34,468 bases of DNA from a virus: the IMG/VR virus record IMGVR_UViG_3300030107_003227, positions 1-34,468 of that record; one strand, given 5' to 3'. Shown piece by piece: positions 30,230 through 34,468 of the stretch. A model generated the notes under the pieces. That model made no database searches. It was given only the letters and a program-made list of their open reading frames with translations, and was not told the DNA's origin. The stretch's first letter is position 1, and every line of letters starts with the position of its first letter. Position numbers and translations under genes: made by a program.

Positions 30230-33200
30230 ATGCCAAATAGATATAGACTTGAAAATGGTCAAATAGTTGACGTTAAAGCAAAGGATTTAGGTAATTTCTT
30301 AAGAAATCACCCAGGTGCTACTATTTTATATAGAGGCATTAGTACTTGGAAAAATGAAGATGGAAAGATTTTAAACGTTGAAGAAAATGGTCTCAATGAT
30401 TTTATAAAAGATAATCCTAAATCTAGACTGTTAATTGGTAATAAAGATTTAATAAATTGGAGTAAACAAAATGATTTAGAAGCTAGAGGTATAACAAAGG
30501 AAAATGCTAGTTTTTTCTCAAATCCATGGGACTGGTTTTGGATTGGTGATGATGAGACTCAAGAAAAAGATACCTGGTTAGAAATGTTACTTACTAAAAA
30601 TCAAATTACTGATTTCTTTGGAGATAGATATAGAGATGTAAAAAGAGGTTATGTTATGGGAACGAATATAACAGAAATGGGTTTGATACATCAACTTGCT
30701 GATGAAGGTGTAAAATTAACCGAAGAACAGCTAGAAAAAGTCTTTAAATCCATGCAAGAGTTAAACGAAATAGGCCAGAGTGACGAGATGTTAAAGTACA
30801 TGCAAGGTTTAGAGTCTAGTGGTAATAAAACTTGGGATTTTATAACAGGTGTTGGTGGAATCATTACACAACCAGAACTAGCTATTGAAACTTTTTTAAC
30901 TTCTTTAACAAGCGCTTTCTTTGGTATGGGTGAAAAAGAAGGTTGGGCTTGGGGAGCTCCAATGGCTTTAGCTGGAGGTACTGGTGCTGCTGCAACTTCT
31001 TTAATTATTACAAACGCTGGGCCACAAGCCTTATCGGTTGTTGAAGATCTACCTGCTGCTGCAGGTTCCTTTGTTTTGGGTGGTCTTGGTGGTTTAGTAT
31101 CTGGAATCGGAGGTTCTATAGAGATGGCTGGTAAAATAAACGAATCTATATCTAAAGCTGTATTAGAAAAGTATGATGAATTTACTTATGAAAATTTCAA
31201 AAAACTTTTTGAAGAACATCCAGATTCTATAAAAGACATATACCATGATGCGTATGCTAAAGGTATGACTATAGGTGTGGTTGATACAATTTTTAGTGCC
31301 ATAGCGCCTGGTATGGGTAAGGTTTTAACTAGCTCAGCTCTTAGAACTGGTGGAAAATTTGCTAGAACTATGACTAAACCTTTAGTTAGAACTGGTGTTA
31401 TGGCTACCACAGAGGGTACTGGTGGTGCTTTTGGAGAATATTTAAGTCAAAGAGTTATTGGTGAAGAAGCTAGTGGTAAGGAGTTGGCTTTAGAGTTTAC
31501 TGGTGGTGGTCCAGTGACTGCTGTTTCTATGGTAAGACAAATAGCAAATCCAGGTGAATACGGGATAAATGGTAAGCCAGTTACTAGAGATCAAATGTGG
31601 GATTACTTATCAGATCCAAACATTAGTGATGCAGATATAGTAAAAAGTGTAACAGTAAAAAATGATGAGGTTTTACAGTCAGAATACAAATCAAGAGTTA
31701 AAGCTGTAAAATACTTAGCTAAACTTCCAAAGGATACGAGAAAACAAATAGATAATCCTGATTTTGACTCTAGTAAACCAGAAAGTAAGGATAATCCTAG
31801 AAAAATAGAAAATCCTAACTACAATAAAGATATTATATCACTTGAAGACAGAAAATTACTTCTTGATTTAGAACGTAAACTAGAGGAGGCTGAAGGTAAA
31901 AAAGCTGCTTTAGTCGAGGTTGGTGGAAAATTAATTAGTATTGCAGATTTAAAACAACAAATAAAAAATGTTTATAGCAAGTACGAAGGTAAAACAGAAG
32001 GTCTTAGAACTGGTGATGTTAAGACAGCTGTTGATATACGTAAGGCTATAATGAAAGATGAGCAGACAACTAGATCTGCTCAAGAAGAGGCTGGTCTAGA
32101 TTATCAAGCTTATGATTTTACCGAAGAATATGAAGATGCTTATTTCCAAAAGTACTTAAGTTCAAATAAAATTGATATAACAAAAATGACTGATGATGCT
32201 ATATCAAAACTAAGGGATAAAGTTTTATATGGTAATGAAAAGTTTAGTTTAGGTGGCGCTGAGGGTGTTAGATTTGACGATGGTACTATACTTATAGATA
32301 GACAAAGAGCTGTTGAGGTAGACGCTTATGACCGTGTTAATTCGCACGAGTTTTTACACAATCTTGTAGACGATAGATTTAAAAATTTATTGAGTAAGGA
32401 TAGAGAAAAAGGGTTAAAACTAATAAGTGATTTTAGAAAAATATTAAAATCTAAATTAAGTAAAAAAGATTATAATAAAATATTAAAACGTCTTAAAAAA
32501 GAATATAAATTTTCAGAAAAAGATTTAAAAGAAACAACAGAATGGTTTACAGTGTTTTCAGATCTTGTAAAAGAAAAAAAGGGTATAAAAGAAAGAAAAG
32601 GTTTGTTTCAAACTTTAGTTGGGTTCTTTAATAAAAATGTAAATGAACACACTGAATATAAAAATTTAGATTTTGAATCAGCTGAAAATATGTTTGAGTG
32701 GATAAAGACATATTCAACAGATATAAAAGGTGCTAAAAAAATAAAAGCAAAAGTAGGAGAAGGTAAAGAGGTTAGTTTTTCTAGATCACAAGCTGTTGAT
32801 GCTGTTAATAATATTGAGAAAACGTTAAAAGAAAAATTACTTCAACAAAACAAAAAATATACACAAGAAGAATTTAGAAAAAGTAAAGAGTTTGGAGAGT
32901 TATTTGATTCTATAAATAACGATGGTGGCGCTATAAATAGTTATATTAAATCTCTTGAAATGAGTAAAGAGAAGACTGAAAAAACTATTAGAGAAACGGC
33001 TATGAGGTTAATGAACTACAACCCGCAAGCTGAAAGAAAAACTGGTTCTAAAGAAGATATAACTATAGGTGAACGTATAATGTCTGATATTGGTTTTGCT
33101 AAATTGGATGCTGCTAAAAAACTAGCTATAGAAGGTAAAAAAGAAGGTAAAACAAAAAGAATAGACGCTACTAAAAGAACTAAAGAAGGTGAAACAACGT

Positions 33201-34468
33201 TTGATGTAGAAGATACTAGTGTTGATGTTGAAGCTGAGAAACGGGAAACAGAAGATATATCTCCACAAGCTGAAGCTAGAAGAAAAAAGGAAGCTAAAGA
33301 ACCTAAAGTTAGAAAAACTTCTAAGTTAAGAAAAACATTAGGTATAGAAACTGGTAGCGAGATATATAATAGAGTCTTAGATACAGCGCGTAAAGTTTTA
33401 ATTAGAGCTTATGATACTGGTAAAACAGTTAGAAACGTACAAATAGCATTAAAGAAAGAGGCTAATACTTATATATTTAAGCAGGTTAAAAACATGTTAG
33501 GCGTGGCTGCTAAATACATACCTACTATTAAAACGCTTAGACAAGATATTGTTAATTCTATGTTTACGTCTGATTTGGTTCAAATGGAAAGAAATGTTCC
33601 AGATAATGAAAAAGTATTTACCAGACTTGTAAAAAAGTTAACTAAAGTAGAAGAAGTAGAAGCAGCTGTTGAGCAAAACTTATTACCAGTATCTGATATT
33701 AATAGAATAAAGAAAGGTCAATCTGTAAATCTTTACGAAAAAGTAATGCCAACAGAAGAGCAGTTTGTATCGTTTTTTGACAAACCTCTTATTAACCCAG
33801 AGACTGGCGCTAGATCAGGACTAAGAGGCACTAGAAAAGATCAGTTAACTACTTACTTAGCTAATTCACTAACGTTAGACGCTATCATGCAGGTTGCTCA
33901 AGAACCTGATGTTGCTGAAAAAAGACAAATGATAGCTGAATTAAAAGGTGAAGCTATAGATAATGCAGATATACAAATATTATCAACCGTTATAAGTAGA
34001 GATCCAAACGTTCAGTTTTCTGTTACTGAGGATGGTACGAAAATTGGAGATGGAGATGCTAATATAATAGCGCATGTTACTAATATTTTTAATAAGATAT
34101 TAGAAAACAAAAGTATTAAAGGTATTATTACTGTTGACGAAGAAAATAATAAAATATACTTAAACAAGGAAATTACTAGAATATATGGACGTGGTCCTAA
34201 CAAAATGTCTCCGAAGTCTCAAGATTTTGTTGCAAGGCTCGTTTATCAAATGTATAATGATAATAGATATGCGAGACCTTCAAGTTCAAGTTATAGAGAT
34301 TCGTTAATAGGTAGATTAGTAAAACTAAAACAAGAAGGTAAAAATGCAAATTTAGGTGTTGCAGAACAAGTAGAAACTGAAAATTTATTTAAAAGCGCAT
34401 TTGGTAAAACGTTTGAGTTTTTAAAAGGAACTGGTGATATATACGCTGCTATTAAAAGTTACATATAT
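30230..34468 (+). CDS. Giant virion/ejection protein with HExxH motif, 3' end outside window (at least 1413 aa)
   Basis: An uninterrupted frame from ATG 30230 to the window end. Hydrophobic, Gly/Ala-rich stretches lie at about 240-300 (APMALAGGTGAAATSLIITN, then AAGSFVLGGLGGLVSGIGGS) and 344-365, suggesting membrane insertion or pore formation. MATTEGTGGAFGEYLSQRVI follows at about 391. At 704-712 is NSHEFLHNL, with His706, Glu707 and His710 matching the HExxH zinc-protease signature. Three F-S motifs (KFSLGGA at 671, VSFSRSQA at 848, VQFSVTED at 1261) might mark domain junctions or cleavage sites. A lysine/glutamate-rich helical region lies between about 960 and 1040. It resembles giant multi-domain ('polyvalent') phage proteins injected with DNA. 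An RNA polymerase domain beyond the edge cannot be excluded. Confidence 0.75.
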   Translation, partial: MPNRYRLENGQIVDVKAKDLGNFLRNHPGATILYRGISTWKNEDGKILNVEENGLNDFIKDNPKSRLLIGNKDLINWSKQNDLEARGITKENASFFSNPWDWFWIGDDETQEKDTWLEMLLTKNQITDFFGDRYRDVKRGYVMGTNITEMGLIHQLADEGVKLTEEQLEKVFKSMQELNEIGQSDEMLKYMQGLESSGNKTWDFITGVGGIITQPELAIETFLTSLTSAFFGMGEKEGWAWGAPMALAGGTGAAATSLIITNAGPQALSVVEDLPAAAGSFVLGGLGGLVSGIGGSIEMAGKINESISKAVLEKYDEFTYENFKKLFEEHPDSIKDIYHDAYAKGMTIGVVDTIFSAIAPGMGKVLTSSALRTGGKFARTMTKPLVRTGVMATTEGTGGAFGEYLSQRVIGEEASGKELALEFTGGGPVTAVSMVRQIANPGEYGINGKPVTRDQMWDYLSDPNISDADIVKSVTVKNDEVLQSEYKSRVKAVKYLAKLPKDTRKQIDNPDFDSSKPESKDNPRKIENPNYNKDIISLEDRKLLLDLERKLEEAEGKKAALVEVGGKLISIADLKQQIKNVYSKYEGKTEGLRTGDVKTAVDIRKAIMKDEQTTRSAQEEAGLDYQAYDFTEEYEDAYFQKYLSSNKIDITKMTDDAISKLRDKVLYGNEKFSLGGAEGVRFDDGTILIDRQRAVEVDAYDRVNSHEFLHNLVDDRFKNLLSKDREKGLKLISDFRKILKSKLSKKDYNKILKRLKKEYKFSEKDLKETTEWFTVFSDLVKEKKGIKERKGLFQTLVGFFNKNVNEHTEYKNLDFESAENMFEWIKTYSTDIKGAKKIKAKVGEGKEVSFSRSQAVDAVNNIEKTLKEKLLQQNKKYTQEEFRKSKEFGELFDSINNDGGAINSYIKSLEMSKEKTEKTIRETAMRLMNYNPQAERKTGSKEDITIGERIMSDIGFAKLDAAKKLAIEGKKEGKTKRIDATKRTKEGETTFDVEDTSVDVEAEKRETEDISPQAEARRKKEAKEPKVRKTSKLRKTLGIETGSEIYNRVLDTARKVLIRAYDTGKTVRNVQIALKKEANTYIFKQVKNMLGVAAKYIPTIKTLRQDIVNSMFTSDLVQMERNVPDNEKVFTRLVKKLTKVEEVEAAVEQNLLPVSDINRIKKGQSVNLYEKVMPTEEQFVSFFDKPLINPETGARSGLRGTRKDQLTTYLANSLTLDAIMQVAQEPDVAEKRQMIAELKGEAIDNADIQILSTVISRDPNVQFSVTEDGTKIGDGDANIIAHVTNIFNKILENKSIKGIITVDEENNKIYLNKEITRIYGRGPNKMSPKSQDFVARLVYQMYNDNRYARPSSSSYRDSLIGRLVKLKQEGKNANLGVAEQVETENLFKSAFGKTFEFLKGTGDIYAAIKSYIY

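Overview
The window is a piece of an AT-rich tailed-phage genome, most likely a short-tailed (podovirus-type) phage of a Bacteroidota host, probably marine flavobacterial. Three things point there. The leaders are A/T-rich with no Shine-Dalgarno sequence, often ending in ATTATGG or AAAATGG. The terminase, portal, capsid and large tail proteins resemble, from memory, those of crAss-like phages and uncultured marine phages. Many small genes belong to families I associate with marine phage metagenomes. No integrase, transposase, rRNA or CRISPR array is visible. The host and family assignments are inference.

Positions 1-2366 form a minus-strand module of very small genes, probably early or host-takeover genes. 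Six copies of one 34-nt promoter-like element, all with identical internal spacing, lie just upstream of its genes. The module contains a tandem duplication of a two-gene unit, with one member reduced to an 11-codon remnant. It also carries a tRNA-like element and several short stop cassettes that close all three reading frames. Positions 2366-2799 are non-coding, with tandem hairpins and purine-rich tracts, at the divergence point between the two modules.

Positions 2800-8998 start the rightward module. It holds small basic and hypothetical genes, a GroEL-GroES pair in inverted order, a probable winged-helix protein, a small HExxH protein, a 3TM-type holin, several small genes, and a 196-residue protein that looks like two GroES-like domains in tandem. 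Positions 8724-16473 are the head module: a possible small terminase, then large terminase, portal, acidic scaffold-like protein and major capsid protein, closed by a strong UUCG-loop terminator. Positions 16503-30199 encode connector, ring and tail proteins, including a 1923-residue crAss-type tail stabilisation protein, and candidate ejected internal proteins. The last gene (30230 onward) is a giant protein of at least 1413 residues with a membrane-active-looking N-terminal part and an HEFLH zinc-protease motif. It runs off the window.

The modules fit a simple plan. Small genes under repeated promoters run leftward. Rightward, a phage-encoded chaperonin system sits directly before the packaging and capsid genes, which suggests the phage brings its own folding machinery for virion proteins.
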